A stretch of 64,000 nt of DNA, taken from contig CM076849.1 of the NCBI GenBank assembly GCA_039519185.1, forward strand, positions 117,260,587-117,324,586. The letters run 5' to 3'. The DNA is from Astragalus membranaceus (taxonomy: Eukaryota > Streptophyta > Magnoliopsida > Fabales > Fabaceae). The notes beneath the pieces were generated by a model that ran no database searches, was not told the origin of the DNA, and saw only the letters and a program-made list of their open reading frames with translations. The position numbers were made by a program, and so were the translations under genes. The stretch's first letter is position 1; each line of letters opens with the position of its first letter. Positions 45,020-55,003 of the stretch are shown here, one piece after another.

Positions 45020-45812
45020 CACGGAAGGCAAAAATTTTACAAGGGGGGTAGAGAAGACCGTGAGGTAACAGTGGGACCGGGGTGGCCGCTGCGGTGGACC
45101 TGGGCTGTTACAGGTCACACTACACAACACTACAACATTTTTAAGAGCCGTTCTTACCTGACATCCCATTATCAGAAAGATACAGAAAGAAAGCTAAAGG
45201 GTTCTCTCGGAGAGAGTACGTGTTGACCTGGAGGGCCAAACCATATACCGATTCAATCATCATGAGTTCAGGTACGCTTCCGCTTCGTTATTTTCTAGTG
45301 ATTAACATGATTGATTCTAGATTTATAAAGACTATTTTGGTTCTAACAAGAATCAATCATGTTAATCACTAGAAAATACCGAAGTGGAAGCGTACCTGAA
45401 CTCATGATGTTACTTCGGCATGGTTTCAATATGTAGTTTGGCCTTCCAGGTCAACAGTACTCTCTCTGAGAGAATCCTTGAGCTTTCTCTCTATATCTTC
45501 CTGATAATGGGATGTCAGGTAAGAACGATTCTGAAAAGTGTTGTTTTTGTGTAGGGTGACCTGGGAACCATAACCTCTTTATTTATAAAACCCTAATTAG
45601 GGTTATATGTTGGTATTTCTAATTTAGCCTGTCACAAAATTAGAATTACCCTTTAGTCTCTACACATTAAAGGCTCAGATCCTATTAGATACTAATAAGC
45701 CCATGTTAGCCTAACCTTATTAGATCACTATAATTGGGCTAAATTTTAAATGACAGTCCACAATACATAATTATTAACATATCAGGCCAGCGTTGGATAA
45801 ATGATCCAACAA

Positions 45813-48800
45813 TCTCCCACTTGGACTATATGTGTAACATTATAATTATGCATTGCAAGAATTATCCGTATGAGCTCAAATGACTGTCGTTACTGAATGT
45901 ATCTATAACCAATCCGGTCCATCAATCATACCAACATAGGGTTAAAGTGGTCTTCGTTACAACTATGGTAACTAGACCCATCAATGGTCACATATGTTGA
46001 CACAAAAGAATGACTTGGATCATGATGTGGATGTGTAGCATGGAATTTTCTTGTGATGTGATCTTAACATGCCTAATTCCAATTGGTCCATGCCTAATAC
46101 CAAAACTTTATTACTACAGAAAATATTCTTAAACCATACATAAACTGAAATATGTATATATCATAAAAGAATTAAAAATAACAAACTCCCGCAAAAACTG
46201 AACATTACTTAATGATGTTACACCCATACGAGCAGTGTGCTCATGAGACCTTTTGGGTGGTAATCCTTTAATGAGCGAATTCGCCAAAATTGAGTTTGTT
46301 CCAATATGCTTTATAGACAATTGTTCACTCTGAACTCTATCTTTAACAACAAGAAACTTGATGTTTTTTTGCTTCAACTTCGTCAAGCTCCCGTTGCTTT
46401 GGAAAATAGAACTACTGATGTGTTGTCACAAAAAATAATCTTAGTGGTCTTTCAATACCATCTACTATGTGCAGCCCTCTGGCAAAAATTCGCAGTCAAA
46501 TTCCACGATTGGATGCCTAATAACACAGTATGGACTCTGATGTCACAATGAAAGAGGCCATAATAGACAGTTTATCATTCTTCTAGGAAATAAAACTTCC
46601 TTCTAGTAGACACACATAGCCCAACGTAGATTTCATACTATCTTAGCATCCACCAAAATCGAAGTCAGTATACCTATTGATCTCATGCTGATCTAATCTT
46701 CGATATGAGAGCATTTAACCTTTTGTTTTCTATAAGTACCGTATGATCCATTTGGCTGCTTTCCAATAGTCTAATCTTGAATTACTAAAAATATTCCCAA
46801 CATCCCATAATGCACGCAATATCTGGATGCATACAAACCTAAGCATACATTAGACTCCTTATTATTTATGCATAAGGAATTTTTTGCATTTCCTTTTCTT
46901 CAAAGTCATTCTTAGGACACTGATTGAGACTAAACTTGTCTCCCTTAGCCACATGGGTATCACCTGGTTTACAATCCTGCATGCCATATCTCTTGAGAAC
47001 CGTTTCAATATAGCTTTTTTGTGACAATCCAAGAATACCCCGAGAACGATTTCGGTGTGTCTCAATGCCCAATACAAAAGATGCATTATCTAGACCTTTC
47101 TTCTCAAAATTCCTACCTAGAAATATATTGGTTTCGTGCAATAAGTCTATATCGTTGCTGGCAAGCAAAATGTCATCAACATATAAAACCAGAAAAATAT
47201 ACTTGCTCCCACAAACCTTATGGTATACACAATCATCAACCATGTTCACCTAAAAAACAAACGAGATGATCACTTGATGAAATTTGAAATACCATTGTCG
47301 AGATGCTTGGTTGAGCCTATAAATGGATTTCTTTAGTTTTCAAACCATATCCTTTGATTCTTTTGAAACAAAGTGTTATAGTTGCGCCATATAAATTGTC
47401 TCTTTAATGTTACCATTGAGAAACACTGTCTTTACATCCATCTGATGTAACTTAAGATCGAAATGCGCCACTAATGTCATTATAATGCTGAAAGAATCTT
47501 TCGAAGAAATTGAAGAGAAAATCTCTTTATAGTCAATGTCGTCTTTCAGTGTAGTCTTTTTGCGACAAGACGAGTCTTGTACTTCCCCACATTGTCTTTT
47601 GAATCCCTTCTTGGTCTTAAATATTCATTTGCAACCAATGGGTTTCACACCTTGTGGCAATGGTACAAGATCCCAGACGTCATTGTCCTTCACGGACTTA
47701 ATATCTTCATTCATTGCATTAACCCACTAATTAGAGTTAGAACTTTCCATGGCTTGACGAAAGTTGATAGGATCATCTTCCATCATTCCAATGTAAACCT
47801 CATGTTCTTGGAGAAATGAAAAATAGCCATCTGGTATTGCACTTATCTTTTCTCTAGTGGATCTCCTTAATGACATAATTTCTTGAGGTGGAAGAGTTTG
47901 TTCTTCTGTAACAATTTCTTGTATGGGGATTTCAACATTGTCTTGACTTGTTGTGTTTTCAACAGGGTCAAGGAAAGGATCCTGATGAGTGTCGATAACA
48001 CATATGGGAATATCAACATATTCTTTTTCAAAGACAAAGTCCCTAACTATATCTTCCCTTGCAAACTCGACATCGATCCTCAAAGAAACGAGCATTTCCT
48101 GATTCGAAAATCGACTTACTTGTGGATCATAAAATTTATATCCCCTATATCTTTCAGAGTATCCAATAAAATAACAACTCACGGTCCTCGTCGAGTCCAG
48201 CTTCTTCTCATTTGGCCTATAAGGTCTTGCTTCAGCTGAACAACCCACAACATCCAAGTGCTATAAACTAGGTTTTTTTTGTCCAAAGTTCATAAGGGGT
48301 TTTTTGTAGTAGCTTTAATTGGAACCCTGTTAAGGATATATGCTGTAGCTTTAAGTGCTTTTCCCCAGAGTGATTCTGGTAAGTTAAAATGACTGATCAT
48401 ACTCCTTACCATGTCTTTAATTGTTATGTTTCGTCTTTTAGCAACACCATTCATAGTAGGCGAACCAGGCATAGTGTACTGTGGGATGATACCATATTCC
48501 TCTAGGAATTTAGCAAATGGCCTTAGACGTTGTTCACCAGAACCGTAATATCTACCTTAGTATTCACCGCCACGATCAGACCTGACGCTTTTGATTCTTT
48601 TGTTGAGTTGATTCTCAACTTCAGCTTTATAGTTTTTGAACAAGTCCAACGACCTTGCCTTTTCATGAATGAGATAAATGAAGCTATATCTTGAAAAATC
48701 ATCTATGAACGTTATAAAGTATTGTTAACCATTCCATGAAACCGTCTGGAATGGACCAAAATATCTGTAGGTATAAGTTCTAAGACGTCTGAAGTCGTAT

Positions 48801-49700
48801 TGGCCTCAAATCTCCTTTTATTGGTTTGTTTTCTCTTTATACAACGTGTACTTACATGGAGTGATTCACTAAACGAAACAATTGTCTCAATAGAATAAAG
48901 ATTATCGAAACCTGACAAAATATTGGAACCAACCAATTCTGAATCACGAAACAAACTGAATTTTCCATTCCCAAATGAACAAGAAAAATCCAATTTTGTC
49001 CAAATAAGCAACAAAAATCAAATTTCCTTTAAAAGACAGAACAATAAAAGTTTCATCAAGATTCAAATAAAATCAAGTTTTTTTTCTTAACAACAATCTA
49101 AATTTTTCAATTGCCTCAACTTGAACCATCTTGTCGTCACCTATATAGGTGTATCTTTCAACAATAATTGGCTTTTGGCAATTCTTGTAACCCTCCAAGA
49201 CACACTAATGTGAGTTATGGTACCAATATCTTAAATTAATCTCAAGGCAAACCAAATTAAGATTCTCATCAGATGATGTATTTGCAACTTCCTTATCCTT
49301 CTTCCTTTTGTAGTCCCTTACCCTTATACTTTATTGGAATAAGTTTTATCAAAAGCGTACCTATCTCAGATTTTTCGCTCTTGACAAACCTTTGCTCAAT
49401 GTTTGCAAGGAACGCTTTAGCTGTAACTACCTTTTCAGAGATTGTGTCCATAAATGCTTCTGGAATGCCCTTCATGATCATTAAACACATGCGATTTGAC
49501 GTCTCCCACCTTTCAATTTCATTTTTTTTGTTCAAATGTACTCAAAACCGTAAGAGGTGGAGGAGAGCCGATCCTTAACGCAAGCTCAAGAGTTATTACT
49601 CCAAGAACTATCAAGACATTGTCATTTTAAGACTTAAAGTTTGAGACATTTAGCAGTGCAATAGAATTGATGTTGGTAGTAATATTCGCAAGATCTTTCC
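45813..49700 (-). pseudogene. Copia gag-pol (right arm), decayed
   Basis: Minus-strand copy of the same element. From right to left: gag N-terminus (about 49570-49690, readable as a SINSIALLNVSNFKSWKDN stretch), gag core (49293-49535: RWETSNRMCLMIMKGIPEAF, then NIEQRFVKSEKSEIGTLL), GAG-pre-integrase and integrase shards (48712-49014, 48290-48472, 47727-48257), RT with YVDDILLASNDIDLL (46866-47249), and RNase H tail (46129-46386). It retains the gag N-terminus that the left arm lost, so the left-arm deletion came after the duplication. Every domain has stops or frameshifts. The 5' LTR and primer site are absent from both arms, so the source copy was already 5'-truncated. Confidence 0.83.
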
Positions 49701-49960
49701 TAACTAATTAGAGAACTACAGCTAAAAAAAATTTGCTCACTTAAGCCTCAAAATAAAAGCAATACTAAATTCAAATTAAGGTAAACCCCATCTCAAGATA
49801 CCGGGAATCCATTAACATTTTATCTTTGGACAAAATATTAACTTTCCAGTGATACCTTGGTGCAGTAATCAAACACTGATAATAAAGAACATGTCAAACA
49901 ATAAATCTTCCTTTGGGCAAATTCATTATTCACATGTAAACCGAATAATTATCACGTATT

Positions 49961-49963
49961 TAT
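49961..49963. repeat. CACTA-3 target duplication TAT (left)
   Basis: Matches TAT at 63458-63460. The undisturbed site is visible in the left palindrome arm (complement at 40179-40181). Confidence 0.9.
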
Positions 49964-49989
49964 CACTACAAGAATAAGCCTATATTGCT

Positions 49990-50200
49990 ACCAATGTTTG
50001 CCACGGAGGACTGTCCGTCGCTAATTTGCGACGGACTTACGACGGTTTGCGACGACGAGTGAGTTTGGGCTTTGGGCGCTAAAAATCCCGCTCATAATTT
50101 GCGACGGGAAGGCATGTTGGTCACTAATTTGCGACGGAAGAGGAGGTTGGTCGCTAGTTTGCGACGAAGACTTAGTCGCAAGCCCGTCGCAAATTCAGAA
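49990..50200. repeat. CACTA-3 left subterminal repeats
   Basis: Repeated TTTGCGACGG/TCGCTAA words, about eight in 200 bases. The same word fills the right end. Confidence 0.88.
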
Positions 50201-50215
50201 TCCCAATTCATTAAC

Positions 50216-50470
50216 CTAGGCACTCTCGTTCTCTCCCTTTCTATTGTCACTCTCGTTTTCTCCTTCGTTGGCTTCCCTCAGGCGCTCTCTCTCTCTCGCG
50301 CTCACCCCAGGTGCTCTCCCTCCAGGTGCTCTCTCTCTCTCTGGTGATCTCTCTCTCTCGCGAGCTTCCCTCTCAGTCGCGAGCTTCCCTCTCTCAGTCG
50401 CGAGCATCAGCTTCCCTCTCTCTCGCGAGCTTCCCTCTCTGGCTCTCTCAGTCGCGAAAACAGTAAACGT
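50216..50470. repeat. CT-rich imperfect repeat
   Basis: Runs of CTCTCTCTCTCG and CAGTCGCGAGCTTCCCTCT. ORFs of alternating Ser/Leu/Arg on both strands follow from composition. In plants such pyrimidine-rich stretches often lie in promoters or 5' leaders, so it could be the leader of a transcript through the captured exons, but nothing proves it. Confidence 0.6.
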
Positions 50471-50667
50471 GAGAAGCTTTGTTCTTCAGTTCTTCTTTTT
50501 CTCTGGTTAGATTTCTTCTTCTCTTCTTTGATGATTGTTTGATACAATGATACTTTGATTGAAAACCCTAATTGTTCAATTTCTGTGATGTAGTCATGTG
50601 GCCACCGATTTTTCGTTTTCGGCTCATAGATTAGGGTTTTTACGTTTGTTGTGTTGAATATTTGCAG

Positions 50668-50933
50668 GAAAGACAACGTTCGTGAAAAGGCATCTTACTG
50701 GTGAATTTGAGAAGAGATATGAACGTAAGATTCTTTTTTAATTTAGGGATTTGGATGTTCGTTTAGATATACCATCATTTCAGTCCGCGATTAAGTAAAT
50801 TAATTTTTTGATTTGGTGGAAAACAACAACTATTGGTGTAGAAGTGCACCCCTTGGATTTTTTCACAAAGTGTGGCCAGATTCGCTTCTACTGCTGGGAA
50901 AGAGAAATTTGGTGGCCTCAGAGATGGATATTA
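50668..50933 (+). pseudogene. RAN GTPase gene fragment (captured)
   Basis: RAN is the small GTPase that drives nuclear import and export. The exon at 50668-50724 encodes GKTTFVKRHLTGEFEKRYE, holding the GKT of the P-loop, and is framed by TTTGCAG and GTAAGA splice sites. The second piece (about 50826-50933) encodes TIGVEVHPLDFFTKCGQIRFYCW, with the effector-loop Thr and then EKFGGLRDGY in a shifted frame, ending at a GTAAGT donor. The DTAGQ motif of switch II is deleted at the frameshift. Only about 50 of roughly 220 residues remain, so it is non-functional. Identity to RAN rather than RAB or ROP is clear from TGEFEK and VEVHPLDFF. Confidence 0.9.
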
Positions 50934-51022
50934 GTAAGTCTGCAGAGACACATGTCTAAGATTTTGATTTTAGATCTTATGAAATCTATTCCTCCCATGT
51001 GATGTATTTTGTTCCTCTGCAG

Positions 51023-51327
51023 GCTCAAATCTTCTTATAGATAATGAAGGTAATCTGAAGTTTGCAGATTTTGGACTTGCAAGATCATTTTCAAATGAGC
51101 ACAATGCAAATTTAACAAATCGAGTGATCACATTGTGGTACAGGTAACCAATCTTCATTTTATCATGTGACTAATGTCGGATTCTAGACACTCACTGATA
51201 TATTCTGTTATTTATTTAGACCTCCTGAGTTACTATTAGGGACAACGAGGTATGGACCAGCTGTAGATATGTGGTCTGTTGGATGTATTTTTGCAGAGCT
51301 TCTTCACGGGAAGCCCATCTTTCCTGC
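51023..51327 (+). pseudogene. CDKC-type cyclin-dependent kinase fragment (captured)
   Basis: Plant CDKC kinases phosphorylate the RNA polymerase II C-terminal domain. The first exon (51023-51143) encodes SNLLIDNEGNLKFADFGLA, with the DFG motif, then NRVITLWYR; the second (from 51220) encodes PPELLLGTTRYGPAVDMWSVGC, ending LLHGKPIFP. Splice signals are intact (CTGCAG before, CAG|GTAACC after, TTTAG before exon 2). One change stands out: KFADFGLA where KLADFGLA is usual. After FP the sequence switches within the same exon to SF3B2. The ATP-binding lobe, HRD catalytic loop and C-lobe end are missing. Confidence 0.9.
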
Positions 51328-51328
51328 A

Positions 51329-53034
51329 AAAAAGAAGGCCGATTCTGATTCCGGATGTTGTCGAGGTAGGGCTGTTTTATGTTGCATACTTTCCTTTTCA
51401 TTTTGAAGGTGTGGGATGCTACTGCAGCAGACCCAAAGTTGCTGGTGTTTTTGAAGTCTTATCGGAATACTGTACCAGTGCCTAGGCATTGGAGTCAAAA
51501 GAGAAAATTTTTTCAGGTTAGTCAGCGTCCTAAATTGGTAGTTATGGGTTAAAGATGCAAGCATGTATGATGGATGTGCTCTAAATGAGTGATGTAGGAA
51601 TAGGTAAGGACGATAACGTCGAGAAGGTTTCTCTTATATATGTATGTATGTGGTACTTTCAGGGGAGCGGCTATGGCAATCACCAAACCTGGACTTGTAT
51701 GTGGTTGGAAATGGGCATCCTTGAGTTGTTTCTCTTTTATTATCTTTGATACATTGAATGGGCATATGGATCTCATACTTGTATTATGTTGTATAGCATG
51801 GCATTTTTGAATAATATTAATGGGCATTTATCTATGATAGAGGTGCTAATAGTTCTACTTGGAATTTTCAGATGCCTTTCCCTTATGCTTAATCTGCGAG
51901 CAGAATTCATCTTATCTTCCATTTTTTACGATTTATACTAAGCTCAATTATGTAGTCGATATCAACATATGTTAATTATCCGATCAAAATGTGTCAACTT
52001 ATATTAAATTATTAATTATTAATTATCTCATCAAAAGTTGTGTTATTGTTTTGGTAGGGGAAACGAGGTATCGAGAAAATGCCCTTTCAGCTTCCTGATT
52101 TCATTGCTGCCACTGGAATTGAGAAAATCAGACAGGTAAGCTGATGCTACTACAGTGCTCCCACAAAAATAAATGGACACTTTTGTGATTTATTTACAAA
52201 TTTTATATGCTACTTGTGTTCATGTAACTGCATTTTTCGGTGCTATCGGATGCTACTACAGTACTGATGCTTGATGTTTTTATATGAAGTACAGAATTAC
52301 AGATTATGAACTTAACTTGTGATATGCTTGTGAAGATTTTAAATAGTTAACTGGGAAGAAGTTGATATATCATATATGTTGAGAATTTTGCTACGTATAT
52401 TTAATGGATGGATGGATGGATGGGTTGTGGTTTTAATTTAATAGGTTGTTTGCAAAATCGATACATTATTATCTCATTCGCAGTATTGATTTGTAGTATT
52501 AGGGTTTGATGGAACAACCTTGTGTTTGGTATTATATATACTTTTTTGCTCATACGGTCATACCCTCTATTGAGTTTTCTGTTTTACAGCTGAGCATTAT
52601 ATGACATAACATGGAAGTTTCTTTATGCTACATGCATAACATCCATGCATACATAATAAATCCGTGTCCTTTAATCAATATACCTAATTGTTGTTATTGT
52701 TGTTGTCTTCCATTTGTCTTATGTTGTATCATTGCAGGCTTATATTGAAAAAGAGGACAGTAAAAAGTTGAAACAAAAGCAAAGGGAGGGCATGCAACCA
52801 AAAATGGGAAAAATGGATATAGACTATCAGGTCTCATTTGTGTCTGCCTTTTTTGTTTTAAATAATTTGTATTTTTTACATGATTTTCTGTTTATCCAGA
52901 TGCTAGAACTATTTTGACATGTTGTTATTGACTTTCTTTGCTGATAGGTTCTTTATGATGCATTCTTTAAGTACCAAGCAAAGCTAAAACTGACATCTCT
53001 TGGCGACCTGTATCATGAAGGAAAAGAATTTGAG
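51329..53034 (+). pseudogene. SF3B2 (SF3b145) splicing factor gene fragment (captured)
   Basis: SF3B2 is a U2 snRNP subunit that helps fix the branch site. Five exons: 51329-51365 (tail of an exon, PDVVE), 51409-51516 (VWDATAADPKLLVFLKSYRN, VPVPRHWSQKRKFFQ), 52058-52135 (GIEKMPFQLPDFIAATGIEK), 52738-52830 (AYIEKEDSKKLKQKQREGM, PKMGKMDIDYQ), and 52948-53034 (FFKYQAKLKLTSLGDLYHEG, KEFE). All junctions have GT and AG sites, so the piece was taken as genomic DNA with introns. The reading frame stays open through these exons. They cover the conserved DUF382/PSP-adjacent core; the long N-terminus and C-terminus are absent. Confidence 0.92.
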
Positions 53035-53234
53035 GTATTAGCTATTACCCATGCTATGAAGTATTGCAGAAGATTTGGTATACTGTAACTTCTGCTTTTG
53101 TTGTGCTTCTTATCTTTTGCTACATTTTGATTTTGGTTTTTGTTTGTGTTGAAGTTGAGTAGAATTTTGAATTTCTAAATTATCTAGGACAGATTTCATG
53201 TACCATCTCTACTCTTGTAGATAACAATATAGAA

Positions 53235-53805
53235 TTTTGAATTTGTCTGATTCTTTCAATAAATCAAAGATTCGTGGTAGGTGGGGAGGTTTCGAGACTC
53301 TGGAAAAGTGGGTGACCGGTGTGTTTGCTGGTCATACTGCGGTTTGCTTGAAGGATGACATGGGGAATTTATGGGTTGGTGGTGAATCAGGACATGAGAA
53401 TGAAAAGGTACAACAAAAATGATTAAGTGTTTCTGGGTTTTATTTTTTCTTACATGCAATGCCTGGTGAAATGGAGTGTTATCTTTGCCATTGCTTTATA
53501 GTTGCCTAGGTGAATCGTGACTCACTTCTCGGTTCTATTTTAGTTGATCATAGTGTTATAAAACCGAATTGTCTTATTTGGATGGTCTGTCTTTGCAGGG
53601 TGAATAAATAATAGTGGTGATTCCATGGGAAGGATGGTGGGAATTGGCTCTAAAAGATAATTCCAACCCACAGATAGCCTTGCTTCCTCTGCATCCAGAA
53701 GTCCGTGCAAAATTTAACTACACCGCAGCATGGGAGTATGCTTGGAGCATGTCCGGAAAGCCATATGGTTATCACAATATGATATTCAGTTGGATTGAAT
53801 AAGCG
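53235..53805 (+). pseudogene. Unidentified conserved plant protein fragment (captured)
   Basis: Two exons: about 53235-53407 (SKIRGRWGGFETLEKWVTGV, then HTAVCLKDDMGNLWVGGESGH) and 53599-53805 (IIVVIPWEGWWELALKDNSN, LPLHPEVRAKFNYTAAWEYA, GKPYGYHNMIFSWIE), with a GTACAA donor and TTGCAG acceptor. An in-frame TAA follows the first two codons of the second exon. GHTAVCLKD and GKPYGYHN suggest a papain-like (NlpC/P60-related) amidase fold: a Cys near AGHTAVCL and a His near GYHN could be catalytic. That is inference. I recall similar uncharacterised plant proteins but cannot name the gene. It lies between SF3B2 and the methyltransferase piece, same strand. Confidence 0.65.
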
Positions 53806-54310
53806 GTTAGGTACGGAGGTAAGTCTTCTAATAGAGTATTACTGTATAGATTACTGTACAGATTATTCGTTCCTACAGATTTGAGGATTCCAGGCATTTA
53901 CCTAGTGCATGACTTTGTTACTGCTAAAGAAGAAGAGTTTTAAATAGGTATGCTAGATACTTGTGTGTCATTTTAGTTATTTTGGGAGAATCATTCCCAA
54001 ATGTTCTATATCCTTGTGAGCTTCTAATGCTATTTTATCACAGCATCCATAAGGTTTCTTGTGATATCATTTACTAGCTAGGTTTCTAGCTTTGTCAAGT
54101 AGTTCTTGCATTTCATTGTCTCACATTTAGTCTGCACGTTCATGTTGGGATATGCTGTGACAGTTGTGTTATTGTCTCTATATACCAGAGAAGCTATAAG
54201 AAATACTTGTGCCCTTTTTATAGTTAAAATTTCATGTTTGTTGTTGCATTTAAGATAGTCTTTCAGCTGTTGTTATTATTCTATGTTGCACTTACTAAAG
54301 TTTGAAATAG

Positions 54311-54664
54311 ATTGGTGCAGGAGTTGGCTTAGCTGGATTATGTCTATCCCATGTGAAAGCTTCTAAGGTATAGCTAACTTTACTTGATGGCTCATACATG
54401 ACAATTTCAAACGAACGCAATTATCCTCTTAAACTATGTTTACTTTATTATGCTTTAGAACATATTGAGAATTATTCGAGCTAAATGTGCTTTGGATGTT
54501 ATTCTAGTCAAATTTAGTCATCAAGTAGTTTTGTTATTGTCTTTTAAGAGGTTATACTAAGTGATGGTGACCTATCAACTTTGGCCAACATGAAGTTTAA
54601 TATGGAGTTGAACAACCTCAACGTTGAAACTGACACGCTACAAAAAAACGAGGGCACAAGCATG
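54311..54664 (+). pseudogene. Family-16 (METTL/FAM86-like) methyltransferase fragment (captured)
   Basis: Two exons: 54311-54367 (IGAGVGLAGLCLSHVKASK, the GxGxG SAM-binding motif I) and 54551-54664 (VILSDGDLSTLANMKFNMEL, then NNLNVETDTLQKNEG). Motif I plus the acidic residue of SDGD, which would hold the SAM ribose, identify a Methyltransf_16 seven-beta-strand methyltransferase that likely modifies protein lysines. The splice junctions (AAATAG|, AAG|GTATAG, AAGAG|, CATG|GTGAGT) are intact and the frame is open across them. Only about 55 residues remain, without the DPP(Y/F) motif, so it is not active. Confidence 0.82.
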
Positions 54665-55003
54665 GTGAGTCTTAATCTGCAAAGGTTGCATTTATATAAA
54701 GGGTAATCCCTCACGCCATTCATCTCTCAGGTTTTGTATATAGTACCAGGTATTTTGCTAAACCACTGTAAATAAATTCCAATGTATTTTGCTAGACCAG
54801 CACAAAACAGGTGACATTAACATTGATTAAAGCTAGAATTAGAGGCATTGATTAAATTAATATATTTAGCTTTTATGATATAGGATGTCATGTTTATTTT
54901 TCCTATCATCCTAATCTTGAATGATTAACCAGTGAGGTTGGTACACATGGTATGCCACATTGCTGCCTCTCTTATCCATTTTTTGTTTGTCTTATATATA
55001 TAG
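54665..55003. other. Spacer before the nested gypsy element
   Basis: AT-rich, intron-like, no gene. It ends with the TATAG duplication (54999-55003) matching 61431-61435. Confidence 0.6.

Larger units (their letters stand above)
44463..45112. mobile_element. Palindromic tRNA-like insert (four monomers)
   Basis: Bounded by the 5 bp duplication GGTCA (44458-44462 and 45113-45117), with ends TGTAACAG and CTGTTACA. It consists of two head-to-head palindromes: unit 1 (44463-44775, centre near 44617) and unit 2 (44795-45112, centre near 44953), joined by the 19-base palindrome TAAAAAGGCGCCTTTTTAT. Each half-unit (about 157 bases) carries a tRNA-like pol III promoter: A-box-like GCTCAATTGGTAG at the centre and B-box GGTTCGATTCC about 40 bases on. 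Unit 2 halves and the right half of unit 1 are nearly identical; the outermost left half has diverged. The mirror site in the right arm (45557-45561) is empty. No ORF. Confidence 0.88.
39925..45317 (+). repeat. Copia palindrome, left arm
   Basis: Inverted duplicate of 45350-49963 plus 63461-63710. It contains about 500 bases of flank, a 5'-truncated Copia element and its 3' LTR, interrupted by the 650 bp palindromic insert at 44463-45112. The spacer between the arms (45318-45349) is the last 31 bases of the left LTR plus one base. Confidence 0.85.
44207..45348 (+). repeat. Copia 3' LTR (left arm), interrupted
   Basis: TGTTGGATC to TTCTAACA. Removing the 650 bp insert and one 5 bp duplication leaves about 487 bases, a normal Copia LTR length. 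It has a TATAAATAAGG promoter-like word at 44432. Confidence 0.75.
45350..49963 (-). repeat. Copia palindrome, right arm (inner part)
   Basis: Reverse-complement copy of the left arm, lacking the 650 bp insert. It continues at 63461-63710 after the CACTA-3 insertion. It starts inside the LTR: 45350-45811 is the reversed LTR without its last 31 bases. Confidence 0.85.

Noticed and set aside
44463..45112. CRISPR-like repeat array
   Set aside because: Four units, but inverted and without spacers, in a plant genome. A palindromic mobile element explains it.
50216..50676. Arg/Glu-rich ORFs on minus resembling SR proteins
   Set aside because: Produced by CT/GA dinucleotide repeats. No RNA-binding domain.
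51023..54664. A single novel fusion gene
   Set aside because: Exons belong to separate known genes in different frames and lie within a CACTA element with defined ends. A captured-fragment origin fits better, though chimeric transcription stays possible.
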